Below, piece by piece: positions 55,729 to 64,000 of a stretch of 64,000 bases of DNA. The DNA lies in the NCBI GenBank assembly GCA_965248155.1, contig CBDFIO010000002.1, positions 868,001 to 932,000 on the forward strand, read 5' to 3'. A program made the position numbers and the translations under genes. Under the pieces are notes generated by a model that saw only the letters and a list, made by a program, of their open reading frames with translations, ran no database searches and had not been told where the DNA came from. Every line of letters begins with the position of its first letter. Position 1 is the first letter of the stretch. The DNA is from RFSX01 sp965248155. GTDB taxonomy: Bacteria > Bacteroidota > Bacteroidia > Chitinophagales > Saprospiraceae.

Positions 55729-56622
55729 TTATTCTTTTTTGCTGGCTTGATAGAGGAATTCTTTTTCTTCGTCACTCAGTTGATCATACCCTTTTGAGTT
55801 AATCTTATCTAATATTCGATCCAATTCTTCTTGCTTGGTTGGTGATTTTTTTGCTTCTGCCTTTTTTGACTGGTCTTGTACATTATGAATGACCTTAAAT
55901 TTAGATTTGGCTGTTTTTCTTCTCTTTTTTTCTCGATTGGCAAGATTAAATGGGAATATATCTGTCATATCTGTTCCCTTTCTAAGCGCAAAGACATAGC
56001 TTATTCCCCATAATGCACCTCCGATATGTGCATAATGTCCGCCAGAATTTGACATTCCTGCCGTGCTTATAATATCTAATAACAAAAGAGCTATAGCTAT
56101 ATATTTAAGTCTGACAGGACCGAGCAGAATCAAATGCATGATATAGTCTGGTGATAAACTTGCTGCTGTCCATAACATAGCCATAACCGCTGCAGATGCT
56201 CCCATAGCATAAGCCATTCCATCAGATCCTCCAGGTAGAAATAGATCAGAAAGGATATATATTAGTCCACCAAAAAGGCCAGATAGAATATAAATAGGAA
56301 GCACTCGATTATCTCCAATAAAATCTCCTACTATTTTTCCAAACCAATAAAATAAAAGCATATTCCAGATGATATGCCAAAATCCTACGTGCAGAAACAT
56401 ATGACTTATCAGACTCCAAGGTTGTTTGATTAACGTCATTGGGTCCGATGGAAGAGAAAGACCATTATGCACCAAATAGTAGAACCCGGCTCCCGAATTA
56501 AAGTCGAAAACCTTAACAAGATTAATTATAACAAAAAAGGCAATATTAATAATGATGATCTTTGAGACCATATTACCTGACTTCATTGTCCTTCTTAGAT
56601 CATCCAGTATAGAATTAAACAT
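55729..56622 (-). CDS. Rhomboid family intramembrane protease with C-terminal extension (297 aa)
   Basis: Six-helix rhomboid core with catalytic GASAAVMAM and HYAHIGGALWGI, and HMFLHVGFWHIIWNMLL. The Ser position reads GASA in place of GxSG. A hydrophilic C-terminal tail (about 230-297) carries basic residues and a short conserved helix (ELDRILDKINSKGYDQLSDEE), the DUF6576-type tail of Bacteroidota rhomboids. First gene of a five-gene operon through to the Omp28-like gene. Confidence 0.92.
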   Translation of the reverse strand: MFNSILDDLRRTMKSGNMVSKIIIINIAFFVIINLVKVFDFNSGAGFYYLVHNGLSLPSDPMTLIKQPWSLISHMFLHVGFWHIIWNMLLFYWFGKIVGDFIGDNRVLPIYILSGLFGGLIYILSDLFLPGGSDGMAYAMGASAAVMAMLWTAASLSPDYIMHLILLGPVRLKYIAIALLLLDIISTAGMSNSGGHYAHIGGALWGISYVFALRKGTDMTDIFPFNLANREKKRRKTAKSKFKVIHNVQDQSKKAEAKKSPTKQEELDRILDKINSKGYDQLSDEEKEFLYQASKKE

Positions 56623-56805
56623 TCACATTAATATGTTTCAAAAATATTTAAATTATAGCTTACAAGTCCAATTGATCAGAATTATCGGAAATTGAAGGAA
56701 TATTATTCCAACAATTGAAAAGAAGATAGGTTTTGATGTCTGGCATACAATAAAACAATCAACTCTTTAATTTTAGTATAGTTAAGAATCAAAAATTCCG
56801 GCTCT

Positions 56806-58743
56806 TTGAGATCTATTAATATATTGATCATTTTTATTTTCTCCTTCAGTTTAAACCACCTGTGGTCTCAAGCCATTTTAATACATGATAAACCAATCAA
56901 TGAACTTATTGTCAATGATTGGGGCGAAATCTGGATTCAGGACTTTAGAGGCGATTTCTTCAAGCTGGATGAAATACAGTTAGTAAAAACGAACTGGGGA
57001 GGGAACGGGTATAAAGTTTGGCCGATTCAGAATAACTACAAATTCATTAGTAAAATGAATAAGTTATTTAAGATTGATAAGGACGAGCTATCTCTTGTCG
57101 ATACTTTTAAGAATGAGATTGTTTATGCTTCGATATTAAACGGAGAAATTTGTGTTCTTGATAGCGAACATTTCCATTATATGCAAGGGGATGATTATCA
57201 GCAATGCATTTATACTTCAGAAGACAATCAAAATAGAATATTATCCATTAATCAATTGAGGGACAAAAAATATTTGGTTAATGAAACTCAGCTTGTTGAA
57301 TTGTGTGAAGAATTTCACTTTTATTTCAGAGCTCCATTTAAAATAAAATCAGCCGTTCCATATGGTTCAGCGATACTCCTGGCATCAGAAGATCAGGGTC
57401 TATGGACATTTCAAAATGATAGATTTCGAAAATATTTTATTCCCGGTGTTGTTTTTCCGGATCAGATCGAAAAGTTGCTCATCGATGACAAGCAGTTATG
57501 GTTGCTCACTAAAACGAAAGATCTTTATCGATATCAAATCGAGAATCAAATAATCTCTTCCGTAGCTTCGAATGTTGAAAACTTTGTAACTGATTATTGG
57601 AATACTATCTGGTATATAAGCGGCAATAAGTTGATAAGAAACTCTGATTATTCCAATGACCATTTGGTAAAGTTGAAACTGACTAAAATCGAAGCTAATT
57701 ACTTGGAAAAGGAAATTAGCGAAGACCTTGCACTTACAAAAAATGAAAATAACATTGCAATAAACTTTCGGGGGTTCTATACACCAGACCCCTCAGGCAT
57801 AGAATATTATTACAGAATTAACTCAACAGATTCCTGGATTAATAATGGGAAAAACCAGAGTATTCTATTAAATAACTGTAAACCAGGTAAGCACCATATT
57901 GAAATTAAGGCGACTGCCGATGGTCAGTATTTTTCGGAAATAAAACATATTTCTTTTTCAATCAGCAGTGGCTTTTTTGATTCTTATTGGCCTTACCTTT
58001 TTGCAGCGCTCCTTGTTTTACTTTTGACGGCCTTCATTGCTAACAAATCCAGACAAGCTCAAAATTTAAGACTGCGGGAAGAAAAGGACAAACTTAGACT
58101 TCAATTAGAATTATTAAGGAATCAACAGAAATTAGGGCAGTTGCAACTGAATCCTCATTTTCTTTTTAATTCTCTTAATAGTATTAGTGGTCTAATAGCT
58201 TTAAATGAAAAAAAAGATGCAAGAAAATATCTCACTGAGATTTCACAAATGATGCGGTCCGTACTCAACCAGTCATTTGGGGATAATATCAGTTTGAAAG
58301 ATGAAATAAACTTTCTGGAGAAGTATCTGCATCTTGAACAGTTAATCCGGGATAACAAATTTGATTATTCAATAAATTCTAAGATCGATGGCGAAAAATT
58401 TCTACCAATCATGATGATTCAGCCTTTCGTGGAAAATGCAATTTTACATGGCATAAAACATTTGGATAGGAAGGGTTTAATTCAAATTGATTTTCAGATA
58501 CAAGGAAATTACTTTTTGGTTACAATCAGAGATGATGGAATTGGAAGAGAAGCTACAAAGGAATTCCGTAAAGAAGGACATTCCTCAACAGCCATCAATA
58601 TCATCAGAAAGAGATTAAGTGATATTGATCGATTTTCAAGTAAAGGACATATTAATTATGAAGATTTATTTGATCTCGAAGGGAACCCACAAGGAACAAT
58701 TGTAAGTTTATATATTCCAATAATGAAGTCTAAGAATGGATAA
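56806..58743 (+). CDS. LytS-like sensor histidine kinase with periplasmic sensor (645 aa)
   Basis: The likely start is TTG at 56806, giving a signal peptide (ILIIFIFSFSLNHLWSQ). A large periplasmic region of propeller-like repeats runs to about 385 and includes a Y_Y_Y-like domain before one transmembrane helix (YLFAALLVLLLTAFIA, about 395-411) and a coiled coil. The His_kinase domain reads LNPHFLFNSLNSI with the phosphoacceptor His near 448, and the HATPase has IQPFVENAILHGI and DDGIG. It overlaps the response-regulator gene by 8 bp. Ligand unknown. Confidence 0.9.
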   Translation: MRSINILIIFIFSFSLNHLWSQAILIHDKPINELIVNDWGEIWIQDFRGDFFKLDEIQLVKTNWGGNGYKVWPIQNNYKFISKMNKLFKIDKDELSLVDTFKNEIVYASILNGEICVLDSEHFHYMQGDDYQQCIYTSEDNQNRILSINQLRDKKYLVNETQLVELCEEFHFYFRAPFKIKSAVPYGSAILLASEDQGLWTFQNDRFRKYFIPGVVFPDQIEKLLIDDKQLWLLTKTKDLYRYQIENQIISSVASNVENFVTDYWNTIWYISGNKLIRNSDYSNDHLVKLKLTKIEANYLEKEISEDLALTKNENNIAINFRGFYTPDPSGIEYYYRINSTDSWINNGKNQSILLNNCKPGKHHIEIKATADGQYFSEIKHISFSISSGFFDSYWPYLFAALLVLLLTAFIANKSRQAQNLRLREEKDKLRLQLELLRNQQKLGQLQLNPHFLFNSLNSISGLIALNEKKDARKYLTEISQMMRSVLNQSFGDNISLKDEINFLEKYLHLEQLIRDNKFDYSINSKIDGEKFLPIMMIQPFVENAILHGIKHLDRKGLIQIDFQIQGNYFLVTIRDDGIGREATKEFRKEGHSSTAINIIRKRLSDIDRFSSKGHINYEDLFDLEGNPQGTIVSLYIPIMKSKNG

Positions 58744-59449
58744 AACTTTAAAAGCAGTAATAATCGACGACATGCCTTTGGCCATTGCATCTCTAAAGGC
58801 AGATATTGAAGAGAACGATCTGGGCGTGGAAATAATTGGTACTGCAAATGGTGTAATTTCAGGGGCAAAACTCCTGCAAAAGGAAGATCCCGATCTCATT
58901 TTTCTGGATATTCACATGGAAGACGGAGATGGTTTTGATCTGTTAGATATTATTGAGCAAGGAAAATATCAAGTCATTTTTACGACGGCATCAAACGACC
59001 ACGCAGTAAAAGCTTTTCAATTCTCTGCAACAGATTATTTATTAAAACCTGTTGATATTGAGCTATTAAGATCTGCCATTGGAAAGATAAGGTCTTCAAG
59101 TTCTACTGTTAATAAATTCTCAACTAAAGGAGTCTCACCGGCATTAAATACCCAAGAAGAAATTCGTATTGTTGATATCGAGAAAATCGTAAGACTGGAA
59201 GCCTCTGGAAATTATACTCAGTTTTATTTTGATGAAAACGAAAAATTATTGGTGACAAGAACATTAAAGGAATTTGAAAAATCACTGCCGGGCTTTTTTA
59301 TTAGAACACATCAATCACATCTTGTCAACAGGAATTATATCAGATCTTATGTGAAAACGGAAGGTGGATATCTGTTAATGAAAAATGGACACCATGTCCC
59401 GGTTTCTGTTAGAAAGAAATCCTTAGTTATCGATCTTTTATCAAAGTAA
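58736..59449 (+). CDS. LytTR-family response regulator (237 aa)
   Basis: Cytoplasmic partner of the upstream LytS-like kinase. The receiver domain has the acidic pair IIDDMP, phosphoacceptor Asp in LIFLDIHMEDGDGF near 58 and LLKPVD. The LytTR DNA-binding domain (about 135-237) reads IVRLEASGNYTQFY, FIRTHQSHLVNRNYI and HVPVSVRKK. It shares 8 bp with the kinase, so the two are coupled. Targets not identified. Confidence 0.95.
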   Translation: MDKTLKAVIIDDMPLAIASLKADIEENDLGVEIIGTANGVISGAKLLQKEDPDLIFLDIHMEDGDGFDLLDIIEQGKYQVIFTTASNDHAVKAFQFSATDYLLKPVDIELLRSAIGKIRSSSSTVNKFSTKGVSPALNTQEEIRIVDIEKIVRLEASGNYTQFYFDENEKLLVTRTLKEFEKSLPGFFIRTHQSHLVNRNYIRSYVKTEGGYLLMKNGHHVPVSVRKKSLVIDLLSK

Positions 59450-59453
59450 AAAA

Positions 59454-59473
59454 CCCACTACCGTTGTAGTGGG
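59454..59473 (-). terminator. Rho-independent terminator (perfect 8-bp stem)
   Basis: CCCACTAC-CGTT-GTAGTGGG is a perfect hairpin. On the minus strand it is followed by TTTTTT, so it mainly ends the frameshifted SH3 gene, 30 bp after its stop. It also lies just after the LytTR gene and may stop plus-strand transcription weakly. Confidence 0.75.
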
Positions 59474-59502
59474 CAAAAACAATCCGTCTTTCTAAAGGCA
59501 AT

Positions 59503-60227
59503 TCAATACAGGCTACAGCCTTCATGAAAAGTAATAACACTTATTTTTACACTCTTATCTGCTAATTGCTTGATTTCTACCGGACTCTCTAGATTGACTT
59601 TAATCTTGTCAATTTCTCCAATGGAATTCGAAACAAAAACGGAGTTGGCATTAAAGGATTTTCTTTCATATTTAGTCAATAACATGGATCGCAAGAAATT
59701 ATAAGCTTCAGATATTTTTGTCTCCGGTATTATGATACTCGCCTTGAAATGATAATCTGAGTCTTCTCTTCTTAGCAATATCCCATCTTCAAGGTGTTGA
59801 ATCAGACGATATAAGTGTTCATTTTGAATCGTATCTGCTGTTCCTATTGGATCAAAATGATATTCTGCCCATGCCAATAGAGGATATGTGAGGTCTAAAT
59901 CATCTTGAGTTAATTCAAACTCCAGCATTGGGACAGGCAGGTCTGATGTAAAGCCGTCAAAGACATACCCTTCCAAGCCTTGATACTTTATTTTAATCCG
60001 ATGACCAGACATCCATTCAATAGATTGCTTTTTCCGGTATTTTCAATCACTTCGATGCGCTCTCCAAAGGGGATGACTTTTAAGAGTTGCCCTGATAAGT
60101 CAGGTGTGGCCCTTAATTTTAATCCTGATAGGGCAAGTACATTTTGTGTTTCGGCATTGGGGTCAATATTTCCATTGGCTGCGAAACTGGCGAAACTTAT
60201 AATTAAGATGCAAATCAAATTTTTCAT
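59503..60227 (-). pseudogene. Secreted SH3-like domain protein broken by a frameshift
   Basis: The frame from 60227 gives a signal peptide (MKNLICILIISFASFAANG) and the first strands of a bacterial SH3 domain (LKLRATPDLSGQLLKVIPFGERIEVI), ending in NGCLVIGLK. Starting in another frame at about 60012, RIKIKYQGLEGYVFDGFTS completes the SH3 domain and continues for 150 residues of unknown function. The two frames meet at AATGGATGTCTGG (about 60000-60012), where a Trp-containing junction is expected, so one or two bases are missing. Joined, the product would be about 240 residues. Confidence 0.75.
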
Positions 60228-60342
60228 AATGTTGAAGTTTTTGGTGAATAATCATTTACATTTCAAATATGTGGTGTTGGCAGTAAGTTTTGCTCAATAG
60301 AAGAGTATTCGTGTGGAGATTTCTATTATTCGTCGCTTAGAA

Positions 60343-61377
60343 TTAAGCGCTAAGATTTTTTCTTGAAAAGTGGAAAAACTGAATTATGGTAACAGCTAAA
60401 AACAGCATCATATAGTAAATGAAGAATCTCCAAGTTGAAACAACTAGAGGAAGAATATCTTTTGGAATTTCTCCTTCAAATAAAAGAAAAAATGTAGCCT
60501 CTGCACCGCCTGTAGCTCCGGGAGTTGGTATAAATATCATAGTCAGATATACAATCCATTGTTGGAGATATATCTGAAATGGTTTAAAGGCAATGCCCAA
60601 TGCATAAAGGAGAACTATTAAAACAGTAAAGCGTGACATCCACTGAAGGATAAGAATAGGAAAGCTTACAAAAAGATATGGAAAGCCGTTTTTTATTACT
60701 TTACTAAATGTCAAAATCATTTCATGCCAGCCTTCACCTAATTCTTTAATCAGTTTTGCCCAAAAGGCACTATACTTTTTAGGTATGAGTCTGACTTTTA
60801 ATCTTTTTAAAAGGATGTGCAATAAGTAGATAGTAATTATTACAAGTATCAAATTGATCCAATTACTTGTAATAAATCCTAGTATTGATTTTAGGATTTT
60901 CAAAACGGCTTCTCTGGCATAAAAGCAACTTATAATAAATACTGTGGTATACATTATGAAATCCTCAACTCCGTTTAACAACGTGAGGAATCCTGCTTTT
61001 CCAGTTGATAGACCGTTTTTTATAAATAGCGCTAACTTGATAGGTCCTCCACCTATTAATGTTGGTGTAATTGCAGCTCCAAGTTCAGTATAGATAGCAA
61101 TTTTTAATCCTGTTTTGAATGAAAATTTCTGTTTTAAATAACTTGTCCATAAGACAATTCTTGTTGCGTGTCCAACCCAATTCATGCAGAGTAAGGCAAT
61201 GATTAGAAAAACATATTTCAACTTTATCTCAGAAAGGTATTGAAATACATTACGGTCATTTGTTAAAAGAAGGAAAACAAGATGCGCGACAATACCAACA
61301 CTTACAACAATTACCAGGCGATTGATAATTTTATTGAAATTGAATTGGGTAGTTGGTGTTTTGACTTCTTGACTCAC
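60343..61377 (-). CDS. YbhN/AglD-like (UPF0104, lysylphosphatidylglycerol synthase TM) protein (344 aa)
   Basis: Seven to eight transmembrane helices with the family patterns TELGAAITPTLIGGGPIKL near 105 and FIPTPGATGGAEATFFLLF near the end. This flippase-like fold is shared with MprF's membrane half, but there is no aminoacyltransferase domain, so lipid or glycolipid translocation is possible and the substrate is unknown. Length usual for the group. Between the SH3 and NUDIX genes. Confidence 0.85.
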   Translation of the reverse strand: MSQEVKTPTTQFNFNKIINRLVIVVSVGIVAHLVFLLLTNDRNVFQYLSEIKLKYVFLIIALLCMNWVGHATRIVLWTSYLKQKFSFKTGLKIAIYTELGAAITPTLIGGGPIKLALFIKNGLSTGKAGFLTLLNGVEDFIMYTTVFIISCFYAREAVLKILKSILGFITSNWINLILVIITIYLLHILLKRLKVRLIPKKYSAFWAKLIKELGEGWHEMILTFSKVIKNGFPYLFVSFPILILQWMSRFTVLIVLLYALGIAFKPFQIYLQQWIVYLTMIFIPTPGATGGAEATFFLLFEGEIPKDILPLVVSTWRFFIYYMMLFLAVTIIQFFHFSRKNLSA

Positions 61378-61437
61378 ATCAGATAATTGGAGATCGTAAA
61401 AATAAAAGATAAAGCCAGAGAAGATAGAAAAATGAAA

Positions 61438-62067
61438 CTATAATTCTCTTACGATGTGTAAAAGTTCCGATGTAATCATTGCTGTCGCTCCCCAGAGTAT
61501 CTCACCATTGAGGTCGTAGTAGGGGACGTTTTTTAAAATATTGCCTCTAATGTTTAGCTCGGTATTTTTAATTGTACTTGTTTGTTTTAAACGATTAATG
61601 GATTCGGTGATGATGTAATCGACTTCAAAAGTTTGTAGTTTAAATTGGGGTTGATAATCGATATATCCGACAGTAGGGAACACCAAAAAATTTGATACGA
61701 AAACATAGATAGGTGATAATTGTCCTAAAACCAGGATATTGGTTTTATCGATACCAATTTCTTCTTCAGTTTCTCTTAAAGCGGTATCTGTAAGGTGAAG
61801 ATCATTTTTTTCTGATTGTCCACCAGGGAAACTGAGTTGTCCGCTATGTTTGTCCAAGGAATTAATGCTTGGTCTCTTTATAAATATCAACTCCAAGTTT
61901 TGATTAATATCAGGATACAGAAGTGCAAGTACTCCGGCTTTCTTAGATGTTGTTTCATTGAGACGGTAACGTTCCGACTGGACAGGAGACATCATTTTTT
62001 GTGCTTCCCAACCCGGTAGTTGGGAATCTAATTTGATTTGTAAGGACTGAAGATCTTGTTTTGTCAT
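61438..62067 (-). CDS. NUDIX hydrolase, CoA pyrophosphatase-like (209 aa)
   Basis: Probably cleaves coenzyme A or acyl-CoA to 4'-phosphopantetheine and adenosine 3',5'-bisphosphate. The NUDIX box reads GGQSEKNDLHLTDTALRETEEEIGI; Asp where many have Glu is usual in the CoA branch. The upstream signature SFPGG and the later LSPIYVFVSNFLVFPTVGYI segment fit the UPF0035/CoA diphosphatase group. Confidence 0.85.
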   Translation of the reverse strand: MTKQDLQSLQIKLDSQLPGWEAQKMMSPVQSERYRLNETTSKKAGVLALLYPDINQNLELIFIKRPSINSLDKHSGQLSFPGGQSEKNDLHLTDTALRETEEEIGIDKTNILVLGQLSPIYVFVSNFLVFPTVGYIDYQPQFKLQTFEVDYIITESINRLKQTSTIKNTELNIRGNILKNVPYYDLNGEILWGATAMITSELLHIVREL

Positions 62068-62246
62068 AATTATGAAAGCAGAATAGTTGACTTAAGTTTT
62101 ACAATTATTCTTGATGAAAGTTTAAAGGTATTTTAATTCCGGAATCCAGAGGTCGAAATTGATGCGTGTCTTGTAAAAAGAACTTTAATACCCTCAATTA
62201 ATTCCTTCTGCTGGAATTCAGGGACAAACATTTAATATTTTTTCAA

Positions 62247-62268
62247 AAAGAGAAAGTGCCCAAAGCGG
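62247..62268 (-). repeat. 22-bp repeat of the tRNA-Leu 3' end
   Basis: AAAGAGAAAGTGCCCAAAGC plus two further bases match 62367-62388 exactly. The latter covers the last 12 bases of tRNA-Leu and the 10 bases after it. The copies are 120 bp apart in the same orientation, the pattern left by a tRNA-targeted integration, but no integrase gene is adjacent. Confidence 0.6.
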
Positions 62269-62376
62269 TGTTCTCTCAATTCCCTATACGTACGCTTTGC
62301 TTAGTCGAGGTGACAATATCGCTCAATCGGGATAAACTTCTCGTCCCGCTATTCAAACTTATCAATAAAGAGAAAG

Positions 62377-62460
62377 TGCCCAAAGCGGGACTCGAACCCG
62401 CACGCCCATAAGGACACATGGCCCTCAACCATGCCTGTCTACCAGTTCCAACACTTGGGC
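62377..62460 (-). tRNA. tRNA-Leu (GAG)
   Basis: The minus strand folds as an 84-base class II tRNA. The acceptor stem GCCCAAG pairs with TTTGGGC with discriminator A. The D-arm contains TTGGAACTGGTAGACAGG. The anticodon stem is CATGG/CCATG around TTGAGGG, giving GAG. A variable arm (TGTCCTTATGGGCG) and the T-arm GCGGG-TTCGAGT-CCCGC follow. CCA is not encoded. Confidence 0.93.
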
Positions 62461-62600
62461 AGTGCATGTGGATTGCAAATATAATATAGTTGTAAATAGT
62501 AATTCAATAGTTGGAAGTAAAAGTCAAATAAAGCTTGAGATCTGGAATGTTCTGATTTTATAAGGAAACCAAACGGACATCCCGACGTTGAAATTTGGGA

Positions 62601-62628
62601 CCTGTCTACCAGTACTAGCACTTGGGCA
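62601..62628 (-). repeat. Degenerate duplicate of the tRNA-Leu 5' end
   Basis: CCTGTCTACCAGT-ACTAG-CACTTGGGCA repeats the D-arm and acceptor 5' strand of the real gene (62434-62461), with substitutions only in the central five bases. The sequence beyond it (TTGGGA, then AACGTCGGGATGTCC on the minus strand) is not a complete tRNA. The 3' half is missing, so it is a fragment. Confidence 0.6.
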
Positions 62629-62677
62629 GTTGAGAAGGGAGTACAAATATTGATAGGATTATTTTCTGTTAAATATT

Positions 62678-63725
62678 TATGACTATCGGATTGCTTGCAC
62701 AAGACACTATAATTTCGTATCTTTCTAATTATTAGACACTTAGTTATGAAGTTACAAGATTTTTTCAAAAAGTATCCAGATGAAGCAAGCTGCAAAGCTC
62801 ACTTTAAAGCAGAAAGAGATAGACAAGGAGTTATTTGTAAGCGTTGCCAATCTCAAGAGCATTATTGGCTATCCACAAGAAGTCAATACCAATGTAAATC
62901 CTGTAAGTTTAGAACGACTTTACGTAGTGGAACATTACTACATAAATCTCAGCTACCCTACTACTATTGGTATTTTGGAATGATGATGCTTACCAGCACA
63001 AAAAAGAGTTTTTCTGCATTAGAAATACAAAGACAGTTAGGTCATCCCTATTATGAGCCTATTTGGTATATGCTTCATAAAATACGTCACTCTATGGGTA
63101 GGCGAGATGATAATTATCTTCTTGGTAATCAAGTTGAACTTGATGAAGGTTTCTTTGAAATAGTTCCCAACAAAGAAAGACGAGATCAAACCGTAATAGA
63201 ATTAGAAAACAATGATGGAAAATATAAGAGAGGTAAAGGAAGTCAAAAGCAAGCAATAGTATTGGTTATGGCTGAATCAATATCTGTGGAACCTACTAAA
63301 AAATACAGGCACAAAACCAATAAAAAAGTGAGATCCATTAAAATGAAATTACTAGATGACCTTAGCAAAGAAAGCACCAATGCACAAGTAGAACAAGCTA
63401 TTGATACAAAAACATCTGCAATAACAGACGGAGCTAATAACTATAATGATTTAGCAAACAGCCTCACTGACCATAAAGCTGTGGTAATAAAGGACAAGAA
63501 AGAGACTCGTAAAATTCTGCCTTGGGTTCATATAGTCATAAGCAATGCCAAAAGATTGCTGTTAGATGTGCATCATTCCATTGGTGAGCAATATCTGCAA
63601 AGTTATCTCGATGAGTTCTGCTATAAGTTTAATAGAAAATACTTCAATTCTGTATTCGATAGAGTTGTAACTAACTCTGTATCTGTAAAATGGGAGGTAA
63701 ATATGTAATTAATCCGATAGTCATA
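62678..63725 (+). mobile_element. IS1595-family insertion sequence (about 1048 bp)
   Basis: The ends share the 15-base perfect inverted repeat TATGACTATCGGATT (62678-62692 and 63711-63725), enclosing one transposase gene. The expected 8-bp target duplication is not evident from the flanks (TAAATATT on the left and TAATATAA on the right). It lies just beyond the tRNA-Leu fragments. Confidence 0.85.
62746..63708 (+). CDS. IS1595-family (ISXO2-like) transposase (320 aa)
   Basis: DDE-type transposase. A zinc ribbon near residues 34-60 has the CKRCQSQEHYW and QCKSCKFRTT pairs of cysteines. The ISXO2 catalytic core starts VELDEGFFEI, has AITDGANNYNDLA, and the late CYKFNRKYF block. The expected HIVISNAKRLLL region is intact. 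Full length and without stops, so the element could be active. Its stop codon is 3 bp before the right inverted repeat. Confidence 0.92.
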   Translation: MKLQDFFKKYPDEASCKAHFKAERDRQGVICKRCQSQEHYWLSTRSQYQCKSCKFRTTLRSGTLLHKSQLPYYYWYFGMMMLTSTKKSFSALEIQRQLGHPYYEPIWYMLHKIRHSMGRRDDNYLLGNQVELDEGFFEIVPNKERRDQTVIELENNDGKYKRGKGSQKQAIVLVMAESISVEPTKKYRHKTNKKVRSIKMKLLDDLSKESTNAQVEQAIDTKTSAITDGANNYNDLANSLTDHKAVVIKDKKETRKILPWVHIVISNAKRLLLDVHHSIGEQYLQSYLDEFCYKFNRKYFNSVFDRVVTNSVSVKWEVNM

Positions 63726-63854
63726 TAATATAATCTATCAAAAAAACTAGAAGGAATTAGATATTTTGAGCCAGACAATTTTTTTCTCTACATATAGACA
63801 ATATTCTTAATTGGTGAATATTAAAATATATTGCCTCTTAAACAGCAATTACTT

Positions 63855-64000
63855 ATGTATAGGAAACTTTTTAATAAGTTTTTTGTTTATATAATTGACT
63901 TTTGTAAAATTACTAACTACATTAGCCAAAGAGAAAGACGAAAATCTCTCAACTATTTATTGGATTTAGACATTATTACTCCGTTTTTGGAGTCTATATA
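63855..64000 (+). CDS. Start of an unidentified gene, partial at the window end
   Basis: From an ATG at 63855 the frame is open to the edge (48 codons), beginning MYRKLFNKFFVYIIDFCK and continuing with RERRKSLNYLLDLDIITP. The mix of aromatic, basic and leucine residues is plausible coding sequence, but no strong ribosome-binding site is seen and the family cannot be named. The 130 bp before it, after the IS end, show nothing recognisable. Confidence 0.3.
   Translation, partial: MYRKLFNKFFVYIIDFCKITNYISQRERRKSLNYLLDLDIITPFLESI

Noticed and set aside
62276..62467. 63-codon minus-strand frame across the tRNA
   Set aside because: It overlaps the complete tRNA-Leu gene antisense/same-strand and its sequence is just the tRNA translated.
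1..64000. CRISPR arrays and other regularly spaced short repeats
   Set aside because: No series of evenly spaced direct repeats was seen; the only long repeats are the IS copies and the tRNA fragments.

Overview
The window is AT-rich DNA from a member of the Bacteroidota. The evidence is lineage-typical gene families: a type IX secretion (T9SS) sorting domain, SprB-type repeats, an S46 dipeptidyl-peptidase, FG-GAP/UnbV lipoproteins, lipoproteins with a Cys soon after the signal, a grasp-with-spasm RiPP fragment, and TAnnTTTG -7 promoter boxes. The order cannot be fixed from the sequence alone. TAA, TAG and TGA all end normal genes, so the code is standard.

Layout. 1-8.1 kb: the tail of a beta-lactamase-fold serine hydrolase, then an efflux operon (HlyD-type adaptor, MacB/LolD-type ATPase, FtsX-type permease) divergent from its probable sigma-54 activator and histidine kinase. 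The activator carries an in-frame amber codon; a candidate -24/-12 promoter and two inverted repeats lie between the divergent operons. 8.4-14.8 kb: an accessory island bounded by two inverted copies of a 1464-bp IS3-family element. It holds fragments of a CHC2 protein, an XRE/RelB/RelE toxin-antitoxin operon, a decayed tyrosine recombinase, and the remains of a grasp-with-spasm graspetide locus (a 54-residue precursor-like peptide overlapping the start of a maturase fragment). A trehalase C-terminus lies just beyond the second copy. 14.8-36.5 kb: mostly housekeeping and secreted-protein genes (TlpA-like lipoprotein, DPP11-like peptidase, endonuclease I, rhomboid, MutL, amidophosphoribosyltransferase, SDR, M1 aminopeptidase), followed by two tandem 1100-residue FG-GAP/UnbV lipoproteins and a broken beta-propeller lipoprotein. 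36.6-39.9 kb: a second degraded patch with a chimeric lytic transglycosylase/SprB fragment, the third IS3 copy, and a truncated MFS gene. 39.9-49.5 kb: PEP carboxykinase, then an amino-sugar cluster (NagB-LmbE fusion, GH20 hexosaminidase, sodium:solute symporter, acetyl-CoA synthetase). 49.6-62.1 kb: secreted SBBP and Omp28-like proteins, an M28 peptidase, CysS, an EEP hydrolase, a second rhomboid, a LytS/LytTR two-component pair, a frameshifted SH3 protein, a YbhN-like membrane protein and a NUDIX CoA pyrophosphatase. 62.2-64 kb: tRNA-Leu(GAG) flanked by partial copies of itself, an IS1595-family element, and the start of an unknown gene.

How the genes fit together: the amino-sugar cluster can be read as hexosaminidase release, symport, deacetylation/deamination, capture of the released acetate by AcsA, and gluconeogenesis through PckA. 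Much of the interest lies in degradation. Besides the IS-broken genes there are two C-to-T-type nonsense codons and at least three single frameshifts in otherwise well-preserved genes. These may reflect real decay or sequence/assembly error, and that needs to be separated.
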